This document shows, piece by piece, positions 1 to 8,272 of a stretch of 64,000 bases of DNA. Under the pieces are notes generated by a model, which saw only the letters and a program-made list of their open reading frames with translations, made no database searches and was not told where the DNA came from. Each line of letters starts with the position of its first letter. Positions within the stretch are counted from its first letter, which is position 1. Source of the stretch: Streptomyces sp. GSL17-111 (GTDB taxonomy: Bacteria; Actinomycetota; Actinomycetes; Streptomycetales; Streptomycetaceae); contig NZ_JBAJNS010000001.1 of assembly GCF_037911585.1 (NCBI RefSeq), forward strand, positions 1,673,001-1,737,000, in the 5' to 3' direction. Both the position numbers and the translations under genes were made by a program.

Positions 1-542
1 AGCAGTCCGACGCCGGCGGGCCGGCCCACCGGCGCCAGCCACGCACCGCCGCGCCACGCGTCCACCCGCACCCGCGAGGCGGGCGTGTGCAGCACCCCCA
101 CGCCGGGGAGCGCCAGCACCCCGGCCTCCGTTGCCAGGTCGGCCGTGAACGGGGTGCCGGTGCGCAGGGCGACCGCCGACGCGGTGGCCCCGAAGGCGGT
201 CAGCGCCCGCTCCAGACCGGCGCCGTCCGCCGCCCGGAGCGCGGCCACCAGCCGGGCGCCCACCGTCGGGTAGCCGAGTGCGGCGCGGGCCGCCCGGGGA
301 CGGCGGGCCTCCGCGCGGGCGAGCAGGTCCCAGTGGGCCTCGAACGCACGGCGTGCCTCGGGGCCGACCGCGTCGGGGGGCCGCCGCAGCCGGGTGTGGA
401 GGGCCTTGAGGAGCACCAGCCGACGGTCGTCCACGGCTCGGCGCAGCAGGGCCAGGTCGCCGGGCACGGGCCGGGTGGCCGCCAGGCGGGCGAGCGCCGG
501 GCCCGGCAGGCGGGTCGGACTCGTCGCGCTGGTCGCCGCCAC
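1..542 (-). CDS. HExxH-type peptide-modifying protein (aKG-HExxH peptide beta-hydroxylase family), N-terminal part, cut by window edge
   Basis: Reading leftward from a GTG at 542, an open frame runs off the window after about 180 codons. An AGGAGG lies six bases before this GTG and fixes the start. The visible part carries a leucine-rich helical segment (RRLVLLKALHTRLRR, roughly residues 40-54), then a PTVGARLVAALR stretch. These resemble what I recall of the N-terminal half of HEXXH-motif putative peptide modification proteins that accompany FxSxx-COOH precursors. The HExxH motif itself would lie beyond the window, so the family call rests on N-terminal resemblance and on the FxsA-like gene immediately upstream. 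It is probably the last or next-to-last gene of the minus-strand operon. Confidence 0.55.
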   Translation of the reverse strand, partial: MAATSATSPTRLPGPALARLAATRPVPGDLALLRRAVDDRRLVLLKALHTRLRRPPDAVGPEARRAFEAHWDLLARAEARRPRAARAALGYPTVGARLVAALRAADGAGLERALTAFGATASAVALRTGTPFTADLATEAGVLALPGVGVLHTPASRVRVDAWRGGAWLAPVGRPAGVGL

Positions 543-603
543 GGGCGCCTCCTCGGGATGCGCCTCCGGCGGCCGGGCCGGCGCGGAGGAAACTGGCCGG
601 AAA

Positions 604-801
604 TCACCCTTCCTGGTCCGGCCCTCCCCCGCACCAGATCTCGGCGAGCACCTCCGGGTCGCTGAGTATGGCGTCGACCCGGGCCGAGAGATGGGGTTCC
701 GTCAGGTCCGCCAAGGCCGCGAGGGCGACTCCACCGAGGTCCGGAAGGGGGCGGGCCCCGGGCGCCCGGCCTGACGGCGCCGCCTGCACGTCCTTGGTCA
801 C
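604..801 (-). CDS. Small FxsA-like putative RiPP precursor peptide (65 aa)
   Basis: A 65-residue protein starting with ATG lies between the vWA protein and the HExxH enzyme gene. Residues 19-27 (LPDLGGVAL), followed by a helical acidic stretch, match the leader layout of FxSxx-COOH precursors as I remember them. The usual C-terminal Phe-x-Ser-x-x end is absent. The tail is AEIWCGGGPDQEG, with Trp56 and Cys57 the only aromatic and cysteine residues there. The neighbouring HExxH-type enzyme supports a precursor role. A plain small regulatory partner of the conflict operon is the alternative. Confidence 0.55.
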   Translation of the reverse strand: MTKDVQAAPSGRAPGARPLPDLGGVALAALADLTEPHLSARVDAILSDPEVLAEIWCGGGPDQEG

Positions 802-903
802 CCTGCGCTCTCCTCCCCGCTGCCACCCACCGAACGCGCCCCGAACGGCTGCACGGTTCTTCCCACCGCGCCGGATACGGAAACCCGTTCGGGTGCGCTT
901 CGG

Positions 904-3900
904 TCACCGGCCGTCGAGTCCGGCCAGGCGCTGCCGGGTCGCCTCCACCTCCTCCCATGGCACCGGGTCGAGGTGGGCGACGAGCCGCCGCCACTCGAGC
1001 GACGCCTCGCGGTAGGCGTCCAGCGCGGCACCGGAGCGGCCCTCGGCCTCCCGCAGCTCCCCCCGCGCGTGCAGGGCGCGGGCGACGGCCACCGACGGAC
1101 GGTCCTCCGCCGCCGCGCGGGCCTCGGCGAGCGAGGCGTCGAGGGAGGCCGCCGCGTCCGCCCGGCCCCGCGCCGACGCCGCACCCTCGTCCGCCGCCTG
1201 CACGCGGCCGAGCTCCAGCCAGGCGGCGGACCGCAGTTCGGCGTCGACGCCACGGCGCGCGGCCTCGGTGAGCAGGTGCAGGGCCTCGTAGCGGTCCGGT
1301 GGGAAGCCGTCCCTGCGGTAGCGCACGAGCAGGGCCCGGGCGAGGAGCAGCTGGAGGCGGGAGAAGAGCGGGGAGCGGCCCGGCACGGTGGCGAACGCCT
1401 CGCGCAGGACGCCTTCGGCGCGCGCCACCGTCTCCGGGGCCGCCGTGGGGGCGTCGGCGCGGGCGAGCAGGTCGGCGCCCCACTCGGCGAGCACCTCGCA
1501 CCGGCGCATGCTGTCGCGCGGTGCGCGGTCCGCGATCAGGTCGTAGGCGGCGTCGGTCTCCTCGGCGCGCCCGGCGTCCGCCAGGGAGCGGGCCCGGATG
1601 AGCAGCAGTCGTTCTCTGAGGGCCGGGTTCTCCTCGTGCCGGCCGGTCAGCTCGTCAGCGCGGCTCACGGTCTCCAGTGCCTCCTCGGTGCGGCCGTGCA
1701 GCCGCAGGGCCGCGGCGAAGTCCAGCAGAGCTCCGGCCCGCAGCTCGGCGGGCACCTCCGCGGCCTGTGACTGCTCGCAGGCCGCGCGCAGTTCGGCCAC
1801 CGAGTCGGCGACCAGCCGCGCCCTGGCCCGGGGTACCGGTTCGGCCTCGGCGCGGGCCAGCAGCGCCCGTCCCAGCCGCAGATGCCGCGTGCGGCGCTCT
1901 TCAGGAGGCAGCGTTTCCGGATCGAGGCCACTCAACACCTCCACCGCCGAGTCGAGTTGCGGAAGGCTTCCGGTGGTCTGCCAGGTGTCGTGGTGGACGG
2001 CGGCCAGCTCCAGGACGGCCTGCGTCCGCCGGGCGTGGCCCGGCCCGGACCGGCGCACGGCCTCGCGCAGCCACGACGCGGCCTCCTCCAGCAGCGCCCG
2101 GCGCGCGGCAGTGTCCCGCCGGACGGCGGGCGTGCCCGCCAGCGCGAGCAGGGCCCGGCCGAGGGCGAGCCGGGCACGGACCCCGTCGGCGTCCGCCACG
2201 GCGTCGGCCTCGGCGCCGTCCAGGGCCTGGGTGGCGTGGTGCCGGGCCTGGGCCAGCAGCGCCGGGTCGCGCTGCCGCCGCCACTCGCGCAGCAGCGACT
2301 CCGCCTTGCCGAGGGAGCCCGCGCCGTCCTCCGTGGCGGGTGCGGGCTGGAACCAGCGCACCACCCGTGCGGGCACCTCGGCGAAGAGTGACGTCTGCGA
2401 GGTGACGCCGCCGTCGTCGTCCTCCTCTCCGGCGGACGCCCCCTCGTGACCGGTCGGGCTGGTCGGGCCGGTCGGGCCGCCCACCGCACCGCCCGCCGCG
2501 CCCGAGGTGAGCCGGGCGACCGCCCACGCGGGGAAGTTCCGGGCGCCCCTGCCGAAGTGCCGGGCGACGAGCTGCGAGCAGTGGTGCAGCACGTTGGCCG
2601 CCGCGTCCTGCCCGAGCGACTCCAGCAGCATCTCGCGCACGCCCCGCGCGAAGCGGTAGTGCGGCCCGGCGCCGATGCCGTGCGCCGGGCCCTCGACGGG
2701 CCCGGGCACCTGCCACAGCAGCCCGCCGAGCAGTACCTCGGCCAGCTCCATCGGTCCGGTGCCCGGAAGCAGCGCGCGCTGCACCAGCTGCATGACGGGC
2801 AGGGTCGTGGGGGCGGCGGCGAGGTGCGCGGCGAGCCTGCGGGCGCCCGGTGAGGCGCTCGCCGTGAACGCACGCAGCACCTCCTCCGGGCTCCGCGCCG
2901 CCTGCCGGTGGGGTCCGGGGGCCGGAGCGGGCGGGTGGTCGGGCCGTAACCAGGCGGCGGCGCCGCGCACCGCGACGTCCCCCGCACCGGACAGCAGCCG
3001 CGCCCAGGCGCCCAGCGCCACCGCCGTGGGCGAGAGCACCGGCACCGGCCGCGCGCCGGGGGCGGGGTGCGCGCCGGGCCCGTAGCCGTCGGGCCGGAAG
3101 CCGGGCGGGCCACCGGCGGGCTCGCGCAGCAGCCGGCCGGGGACGGCGGGCAGGGCCGTGCGCGGCCACAGCCGCGGGGGCAGCGGTTGCACGACGGCGA
3201 CCGGCGCCGTCCCCGCCCAGCCGTGCAGCATGCGCTGGGCCGCGCCGCTGCGCCACAGCGGGCCCACGCCGTCGCTCACGACGAGGGTCAGCCGGCGGCC
3301 CGTCGGGTCGCGGAACTGGCCGGGGGCGCGCAGCCGGGGCGCGCCCCCGGCGGCCGACGTGCCGATGGCCGCGCCGCCGTCCGGGCCGGTGTGCAGGTAG
3401 TGGACCTGTACGTCCCGGAAGACGCCGATCTGTTCGCAGACCTGCCGCAGCTCCTCGAACATGCGCTCCCACACGACCATGGAGGGGGACGTGTCGAGGA
3501 GGAGCTGCATGTCGGTTCCCCAGCGTTCGACCGGGCGGAAGACGGGCCGCAGGACGCCGGCCCGGGCGCTGAGGTCGGCCGTGGCGTCCTCGTCGAGACG
3601 ATAGCGGCCGGAACCGGTCGGCGGCCGGTAGCCGCGCAGGGGGTGCAGGGCGCGCTGCAGGTCGAGGAGGCCGGGGAGGGCGGCGGCCGCGGGGGCACGG
3701 ACGGGGAAGGCCGTCGGCGCGGGCCCGCCGTCACCCGGGCCCGGGGCGGGGGCGTCCGTCCCGGAGCCGCCGTGGACGTCGGGGCCGGGGGTGAACAGGG
3801 GCACGGGCGGCACCGCCCGGGAGCCGCCCTGCCCGTCGGGGCCGTTCCGCCCGCCGGAGTCGTCCCGCCCGCCGGAGTCGTCCCGCCCGCCGGAGTCGTC

Positions 3901-4125
3901 CGGCGGGCCCGGGTGGCCGGAGGGGGACGCGGGTGCGTCGGCGTCGGACGGCGCGGGCCGGGCCGGTGCCGGACGCCGGGCGTCACCGGGCTCTCCGGCG
4001 TCCCCTCCGGAAGCCGCCCGGCCGGCCAGCCACAGGGCGTCGGCGAGGTCCTCGGCCGTCGGGTCGAGACCGGCCGCCCGCAGCCGGGCCAGCAGGTCGC
4101 GCAGCGGCCCCTCCGACGCCTTCAC
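904..4125 (-). CDS. SAV_2336-type protein with vWA domain and C-terminal helical repeats (1073 aa)
   Basis: The N-terminus (about residues 1-40) has the short helical SAV_2336-type domain. A low-complexity Pro/Gly/Asp linker of about 130 residues follows and includes three DDSGGR repeats (76-93). A vWA-like domain begins near residue 200 and has the MIDAS-type motif DTSPS at 211-215. The C-terminal half is Ala/Leu/Arg-rich and looks like TPR-type helical repeats. In the published family of vWA/MoxR/VMAP ternary systems this is the vWA component, which partners a MoxR ATPase and a VMAP effector. The GTG start lies 3 bp after the MoxR stop, with GAGGTGA upstream, which suggests translational coupling. 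Confidence 0.85.
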   Translation of the reverse strand: MKASEGPLRDLLARLRAAGLDPTAEDLADALWLAGRAASGGDAGEPGDARRPAPARPAPSDADAPASPSGHPGPPDDSGGRDDSGGRDDSGGRNGPDGQGGSRAVPPVPLFTPGPDVHGGSGTDAPAPGPGDGGPAPTAFPVRAPAAAALPGLLDLQRALHPLRGYRPPTGSGRYRLDEDATADLSARAGVLRPVFRPVERWGTDMQLLLDTSPSMVVWERMFEELRQVCEQIGVFRDVQVHYLHTGPDGGAAIGTSAAGGAPRLRAPGQFRDPTGRRLTLVVSDGVGPLWRSGAAQRMLHGWAGTAPVAVVQPLPPRLWPRTALPAVPGRLLREPAGGPPGFRPDGYGPGAHPAPGARPVPVLSPTAVALGAWARLLSGAGDVAVRGAAAWLRPDHPPAPAPGPHRQAARSPEEVLRAFTASASPGARRLAAHLAAAPTTLPVMQLVQRALLPGTGPMELAEVLLGGLLWQVPGPVEGPAHGIGAGPHYRFARGVREMLLESLGQDAAANVLHHCSQLVARHFGRGARNFPAWAVARLTSGAAGGAVGGPTGPTSPTGHEGASAGEEDDDGGVTSQTSLFAEVPARVVRWFQPAPATEDGAGSLGKAESLLREWRRQRDPALLAQARHHATQALDGAEADAVADADGVRARLALGRALLALAGTPAVRRDTAARRALLEEAASWLREAVRRSGPGHARRTQAVLELAAVHHDTWQTTGSLPQLDSAVEVLSGLDPETLPPEERRTRHLRLGRALLARAEAEPVPRARARLVADSVAELRAACEQSQAAEVPAELRAGALLDFAAALRLHGRTEEALETVSRADELTGRHEENPALRERLLLIRARSLADAGRAEETDAAYDLIADRAPRDSMRRCEVLAEWGADLLARADAPTAAPETVARAEGVLREAFATVPGRSPLFSRLQLLLARALLVRYRRDGFPPDRYEALHLLTEAARRGVDAELRSAAWLELGRVQAADEGAASARGRADAAASLDASLAEARAAAEDRPSVAVARALHARGELREAEGRSGAALDAYREASLEWRRLVAHLDPVPWEEVEATRQRLAGLDGR
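3851..3904. repeat. 18-bp tandem repeat, three copies, inside the vWA protein linker
   Basis: Three head-to-tail copies of an 18-bp unit (CCGCCGGAGTCGTCCCGC on the plus strand) occur here, the last with a changed end. On the coding strand they encode DDSGGR three times, so copy changes keep the frame and alter only linker length. Confidence 0.9.
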
Positions 4126-4128
4126 CGT

Positions 4129-5181
4129 TCACCTCGGCCGGTCGAGCGGCTGCATGAGGATCTCGGCGAGGCGGTCCCGGGTCACCCGCTCGGCCTGCGG
4201 GGTGTGCTGGGTGAGGTAGAGGGCGTTCAGCAGTTGGTCCGCGGCGATGACCGAGCCGGGGTCGCGGCTGAGGAACCGCTCGATGAGATCCTCCCCCGCC
4301 GTGACCGCGTCGCCGCCGAGGTGGGCGGTGACCATGGCGACGAGCTGCTCCTCACCGGGCGGCGCCAGCTCCAGCTGGATGCAGCGGCGCAGCAGGGCGG
4401 GCGGGAAGTCCCGTTCCCCGTTGGACGTCAGGACGATGAACGGGAACGTCGTGCAGCGCACCCGGCCGCCCGTCACCGGCACCCGTACCCCGTCGTCGGT
4501 CAGGACCTCCGCCGTGGGCTCCCGGTCGGCGACGCGTTCCAGCTCGGGGATGGTGAACTCGCCCTCCTCCAGGGCGTTGAGCAGGTCGTTGGGGAGGTCG
4601 AGATCGCTCTTGTCGAGTTCGTCGACGAGCAGCACGCGGGGGCGTTCCGCGGGCAGCAGGGCCGTGCCGAGCGGGCCGAGACGGATGTAGGAGCCGATGG
4701 ACGGTGGCCCGTGACCGGCCGCACCGCCCGCCGCGCGCTCCAGCTGGACGTCCTGCAGCCGCCCGATGGCGTCGTAGCGGTACAGACCGTCCTGCAGGGT
4801 CGTGCGGCTGACGATCGGCCAGCGCAGCACCCGGCCCAGCCCCAGCTCGTGGGCGACGGCGTGCGCCAGCGTCGACTTCCCCGTCCCCGGGTTGCCGGTC
4901 ACGATGAGGGGGCGGCGCAGGTAGAGCGCCGCGTTGACAGCCTCCACCTCCTCCGGCCGGGGGTGGTGGTTCTCCACCAGGCGACGGCGCACACCGAGGC
5001 GGCGGGCCGCGCTCGGGTCCGTCTCCTGCCCGGCGTCCTCGCCGGCGTGTTCCCCGGCGTGTTCTCCGGCGTGTTCCGGCGGCCGTCCGGCGGCGAAGTC
5101 CCGCCAGGGCGGCGGCGGGGGCAGCCGTCGGACCCCGTCGTGCGGCAGCCCCGCACCCCGGTAGATGCGCCAGTCATTCAC
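4129..5181 (-). CDS. MoxR-like AAA ATPase of the ternary conflict system (350 aa)
   Basis: A Walker A motif (GNPGTGKST) and a Walker B region (VLLVDELDKSDLDLPNDLL) are clear. A sensor-like segment (FIVLTSNGERDFPPALLRR) follows, and together these place it in the MoxR/AAA+ family. The N-terminal linker holds four EHAG/EDAG repeats. I take the GTG at 5181 as start because AGGAGG lies about six bases upstream. A GTG at 5196 would add five residues. In ternary systems the MoxR ATPase is thought to remodel or license the vWA and effector partners. It lies between the trypsin-VMAP gene (108 bp upstream) and the vWA gene (3 bp downstream). Confidence 0.88.
   Translation of the reverse strand: MNDWRIYRGAGLPHDGVRRLPPPPPWRDFAAGRPPEHAGEHAGEHAGEDAGQETDPSAARRLGVRRRLVENHHPRPEEVEAVNAALYLRRPLIVTGNPGTGKSTLAHAVAHELGLGRVLRWPIVSRTTLQDGLYRYDAIGRLQDVQLERAAGGAAGHGPPSIGSYIRLGPLGTALLPAERPRVLLVDELDKSDLDLPNDLLNALEEGEFTIPELERVADREPTAEVLTDDGVRVPVTGGRVRCTTFPFIVLTSNGERDFPPALLRRCIQLELAPPGEEQLVAMVTAHLGGDAVTAGEDLIERFLSRDPGSVIAADQLLNALYLTQHTPQAERVTRDRLAEILMQPLDRPR
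5030..5077. repeat. 12-bp tandem repeat, four copies, inside the MoxR linker
   Basis: Four near-identical 12-bp units (CCGGCGTGTTCC type, the first more diverged) encode EHAG, EHAG, EHAG, EDAG in the MoxR linker. Being a multiple of three, the array can expand or shrink without frameshift. Confidence 0.85.
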
Positions 5182-5289
5182 GGACGGCCTCCTCACGGGC
5201 TCGGTGGTCGACGGTACTCCTCGCGGCCGGGGCTGCGGAGCCCTCCGGCCGTCCGGAGCACGGCACTTGACGCGTGCTCGACCGGTGGT

Positions 5290-7326
5290 TCACCAGGGCA
5301 CCTCCGGGGTCGGGTACGGCTCGTGGACCGGGCCGGTGCCGCCCGTCCGCGGGTCGGGCGGGTCGAAGAGCAGGGCGATCGACCGGCCCCACGCCGTCTC
5401 CGGTTCGAGCCGGTCGGGGTCGCCGGTGCGGATGCGCAGGCTGCGCAGCGGGCCGTGCAGCCGCTCGGCCGTACGGACCTCGGCCACGAACTCCTCGGCC
5501 TGCCGGTGGAAATCGGCGCAATCGGTGTGCCCGGTGGCCTGTGAGCGCCAGATGACGACGGGGTGCCCGGCGGCGAGTGCGGCGTCCAGCGCCTGCGCGC
5601 CGTCGCCCTGCCCGACCCCGCCGCAGAAGATCGGGACGCTCGCCGGGTCCGCGTTGGAGAGCCGGTCGTAGGCGGCCAGCCAGCTCTCGCCGCGCGGCCC
5701 GGCGTCGTGGCCGTCCCCCGGCACGCCCGCCCGGAGCGGTACCGCCGCCAACGGCCCGTCCTGCGCGGCCGTCCAGCGCCGCTGCCACTCCGGGGTGGGC
5801 TCGACGGTCGTGCGCAGCAGGTCCCGGACGGCGACGACCCGCCGCTGCCCGAGCGGCAGGCCGTGCGGGTTGGTCCCCTCCGGGGTGCGGCGCGGCGCCA
5901 GCTCCCAGGTGTCGAAGGGCGTGTCGAACAGGTCGCGCGGCACCACGAACTCCACGGCGGCGAGCTGCCCGCCGACGTCGCACTGGTTCAGCGCCGCCGC
6001 CAGCGGGGCGCGCAGGGCGGTGCGCAGCTCCCGCCTGCGGTGCCCGGTGTCGTCGCCGTCGAAGCCCCGCACGCCCCCGGCGTCGTCCCCGCCCTGCGGG
6101 TCGAAGACGAGCTTGACCTCCCACGGGTAGCGGTCCCCGTAGCCGCACGGGTGGATCACCACCCGGACGGCGGCGCGCGGCCGGGGCCGCTTGACGGTGC
6201 CCGGGCCGTCGCCGTCCAGGATCTCCTGCACCTCCTGGCGGATGTCGATGAGCGGTTCGGCGGCCGTGCGCACCCAGGCGCCCAGCTCCCGCAGCGGGCC
6301 CACGTCGTCCTCGTGGCCGCGCGCCCGGACGAGGCTCGCGACCTCCGCCGCGTACAGCACGACGCCCATCAGCTCCCGTGCCTCGTCCCGCCCGTAGAGC
6401 AGCCCGACGCCCTCCCGCCAGGTGCGCGGCGCCGGCTCGTCCACGCTTGGCCGGTAGCGGCCCTGGAGGGTGCGCCGGCGCACGCCGTCCACCAGCGAGG
6501 CCACCTCCCCGGACGTCGCGGGCGGCGTCAACGCGGCCAGCCTGCCGAGCAGATGGGCGCGCAGTGCCGGGTCGAAACGACGGAGCCGGTCGCCCAGGAG
6601 CTCCAGCTGGGCGTCCGTCCAGGAGGAGTCGGAACCGAGGGTGCGCTGCCGGGCCAGGTGGTGGGCGTCGTGGGCCGCGAGGACCTGCGTCAGCAGCGCG
6701 TCGCCACCGGGCAGCTCGCGCAGCGCGTGCAGCGCGGTGACGGGGACGGCGACCCCCGCGGTGGGGTCGCCCTCGTCCCGTGCCTTGCACACGCCGATGA
6801 CCTCGCCCCGGACCCGGTCCACCAGCGGGCCGCCGGACGTGCCCGCGACGGGCCGTTCACCGCGCAGGAGGAGCAGCGGCCCGTCCAGCCCGCTGACCTG
6901 CCCCACCGCGGGCCGGTAGGCGCGGGTGCCGGTCGTCAGGGACCAGCCGTGCAGGGAGATCCGGCTGCCCTCGAACGACGAGCGGTCGCTGAGCCACACG
7001 CACGCGACGTCGAGCGCCTCCGGGACGTGGACGAGCGCGAGGTCGGGGGCGGGCCACCCCCGGAAGACCTCGCCGTGGCGCGGCACGGGGTGGGCGAGGC
7101 GCACGGTGCCGGTGGTCCGGCCGCCCGCCCAGGTGACACCGACGGCGTCCGTGGTACCCCACACCTCGCCACCTCCTTCGGCCAGGACATGTGCGCAGGT
7201 CAGAACCCAGGTGGGGGCGATGAAGAAGCCCGTTCCCCAGAACGCGTCGCTGGCCCCGTCATACCCCTCTCCGGGGGCGGCGATGCGCACGGCCGCACTG
7301 CGTACCAGCGCGTCCAGGGGGCTCAC
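5290..7326 (-). CDS. Trypsin-like serine protease with C-terminal VMAP domain (678 aa)
   Basis: The N-terminal ~230 residues form a trypsin-like fold with a full catalytic triad: His46 in VLTCAHVL, Asp95 in PDLALVHV and Ser164 in GTSGGPLVD. The rest has the layout of vWA-MoxR-associated proteins, with a central helical region and a C-terminal VMAP-C-type domain (PRAAVRVVIHPCGYGDRYPW onward). In the published view of these systems the VMAP protein senses or transmits a signal while the protease is the likely effector. The GTG start overlaps the stop of the preceding small gene by 4 bp (GTGA). No signal peptide is visible, so it is expected in the cytoplasm. Confidence 0.85.
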   Translation of the reverse strand: MSPLDALVRSAAVRIAAPGEGYDGASDAFWGTGFFIAPTWVLTCAHVLAEGGGEVWGTTDAVGVTWAGGRTTGTVRLAHPVPRHGEVFRGWPAPDLALVHVPEALDVACVWLSDRSSFEGSRISLHGWSLTTGTRAYRPAVGQVSGLDGPLLLLRGERPVAGTSGGPLVDRVRGEVIGVCKARDEGDPTAGVAVPVTALHALRELPGGDALLTQVLAAHDAHHLARQRTLGSDSSWTDAQLELLGDRLRRFDPALRAHLLGRLAALTPPATSGEVASLVDGVRRRTLQGRYRPSVDEPAPRTWREGVGLLYGRDEARELMGVVLYAAEVASLVRARGHEDDVGPLRELGAWVRTAAEPLIDIRQEVQEILDGDGPGTVKRPRPRAAVRVVIHPCGYGDRYPWEVKLVFDPQGGDDAGGVRGFDGDDTGHRRRELRTALRAPLAAALNQCDVGGQLAAVEFVVPRDLFDTPFDTWELAPRRTPEGTNPHGLPLGQRRVVAVRDLLRTTVEPTPEWQRRWTAAQDGPLAAVPLRAGVPGDGHDAGPRGESWLAAYDRLSNADPASVPIFCGGVGQGDGAQALDAALAAGHPVVIWRSQATGHTDCADFHRQAEEFVAEVRTAERLHGPLRSLRIRTGDPDRLEPETAWGRSIALLFDPPDPRTGGTGPVHEPYPTPEVPW

Positions 7327-7733
7327 GGAGCGGACGGCGCGGAGGCGGCGGCGTCCCCCGGTCCGGGCGGCGTCCCGCCGGAGCCGTCGCCCTCGCCCCG
7401 GCGCGGGCCGCGCTCGGACCACGTCAGCGTCACGTTGATCGATGCGGTGCCCTGGGCGTTGGCCAGAAGGCTCACCAACCGCCCCTCCTGGGCCGCCAGT
7501 TCCAGGCCGAACTCGACGGTCACCTCGTCCGGTGCGGCGGTGGCCATGCCCATGCGCACGGAGCGCACGACACCGCGCACGGTGTCGGAGAGGCCCGAGG
7601 CGAGCTCCGCGACGCGGCCGGAGAGCGCGGAGTCCCGGTAGCCGCCCGGCGGACGCAGCTCCTGCGCCTCGCTGATCCGGGCCCACACGACGGTCCCGTC
7701 GTCCAGTCGCAGCTGGCTGATGCCCTCACCCAC
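7323..7733 (-). CDS. Trypsin co-occurring protein (CU044_2847 family), 136 aa
   Basis: This small protein contains RLDDGTVVWARISEAQEL near its start and VTVEFGLELAAQEGRLVSL toward the middle, the pattern of the trypsin co-occurring family (TRYPCO1/CU044_2847). It has a Gly/Pro/Ala-rich tail. The family typically sits directly before trypsin-like proteases in conflict operons, as here, with a 4-bp overlap. The GTG at 7733, with a GGGGTG upstream, is the most likely start. It is the first gene of the operon. The sequence upstream to 7926 is the only room for the operon promoter, which I cannot identify. Confidence 0.8.
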   Translation of the reverse strand: MGEGISQLRLDDGTVVWARISEAQELRPPGGYRDSALSGRVAELASGLSDTVRGVVRSVRMGMATAAPDEVTVEFGLELAAQEGRLVSLLANAQGTASINVTLTWSERGPRRGEGDGSGGTPPGPGDAAASAPSAP

Positions 7734-7926
7734 GCGCCAACACCCCGTTCGCACACAGTCGTTGAACCCCCGGTCCGAGCAGCAGGCTATCGGCGCGACC
7801 GGGCGGACGCGAGGGGCGAAGGGCGGACGCGGCGGGGCCGGGACCAGCGGGCCGGACGGGCGGGCGGGGCGCGTGCGGGCCCGGCATATCCTGCGGGCAG
7901 ACACCCGAACGGCGACGGAGAGCACG

Positions 7927-8106
7927 TTGTACTTCACCGACCGAGGCATCGAGGAGCTGGAGAACCGGCGCGGCGAGGAGGAGGTGACCCTCGCGTGGCT
8001 GGCCGAACAGCTTCGGACGTTCGTCGACCTCAACCCCGACTTCGAGGTCCCCGTGGAACGCCTCGCCACGTGGCTGGCCCGTCTCGACGACGAGGACGAC
8101 GAGTGA
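7927..8106 (+). CDS. DUF6104-family small protein (59 aa)
   Basis: A short, highly charged protein beginning YFTDRGIEELENRRGEEEV and ending in DDEDDE. It matches a small conserved streptomycete family of unknown function (DUF6104) as I recall it. The start is a TTG, because the conserved family N-terminus begins at this residue and GGAG precedes it. It stands alone, divergent from the conflict operon and upstream of the DUF4097-PadR operon. No catalytic residues or membrane segments are evident, and its function is unknown. Confidence 0.8.
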   Translation: MYFTDRGIEELENRRGEEEVTLAWLAEQLRTFVDLNPDFEVPVERLATWLARLDDEDDE

Positions 8107-8123
8107 CGCCGGGCCGACCTCGG

Positions 8124-8241
8124 ACGCGATAGATCGCGTCCCGCCTGCGGCGGACATCCCTCGCGTGAGCCCCGGGCAGGCAGCCCTTGACGTGCGGCGA
8201 ACGCGATGTATCGTGAGTAGCGCAAACGCGATATGTTGCGT
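8124..8241 (+). promoter_or_regulatory. Three ACGCGAT-type palindromes and a promoter before the DUF4097-PadR operon
   Basis: A perfect palindrome ACGCGATAGATCGCGT lies at 8124-8139. Degenerate copies occur at 8201-8216 (ACGCGATGTATCGTGA) and 8226-8241 (ACGCGATATGTTGCGT). A promoter can be read as TTGACG (8187-8192), 16 bp, then TATCGT (8209-8214), so the second copy covers the -10. The third copy would lie just past the transcription start. This arrangement fits autorepression by the PadR protein encoded in the operon. That it is PadR that binds is inference. Confidence 0.65.
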
Positions 8242-8272
8242 GCCGTCCAGCCCGAACGGGGAGGACCTTCCT

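Noticed and set aside
3851..5077. Tandem repeats as a CRISPR array
   Set aside because: Units are head-to-tail without spacers and lie in frame inside coding sequence. No cas genes are present.
3067..5544. An 825-codon plus-strand open frame opposite the conflict operon
   Set aside because: It is a high-GC shadow of the minus-strand genes, with Arg/Gly/Pro-rich nonsense composition and no domain motifs. Many similar long antisense frames were dropped for the same reason.
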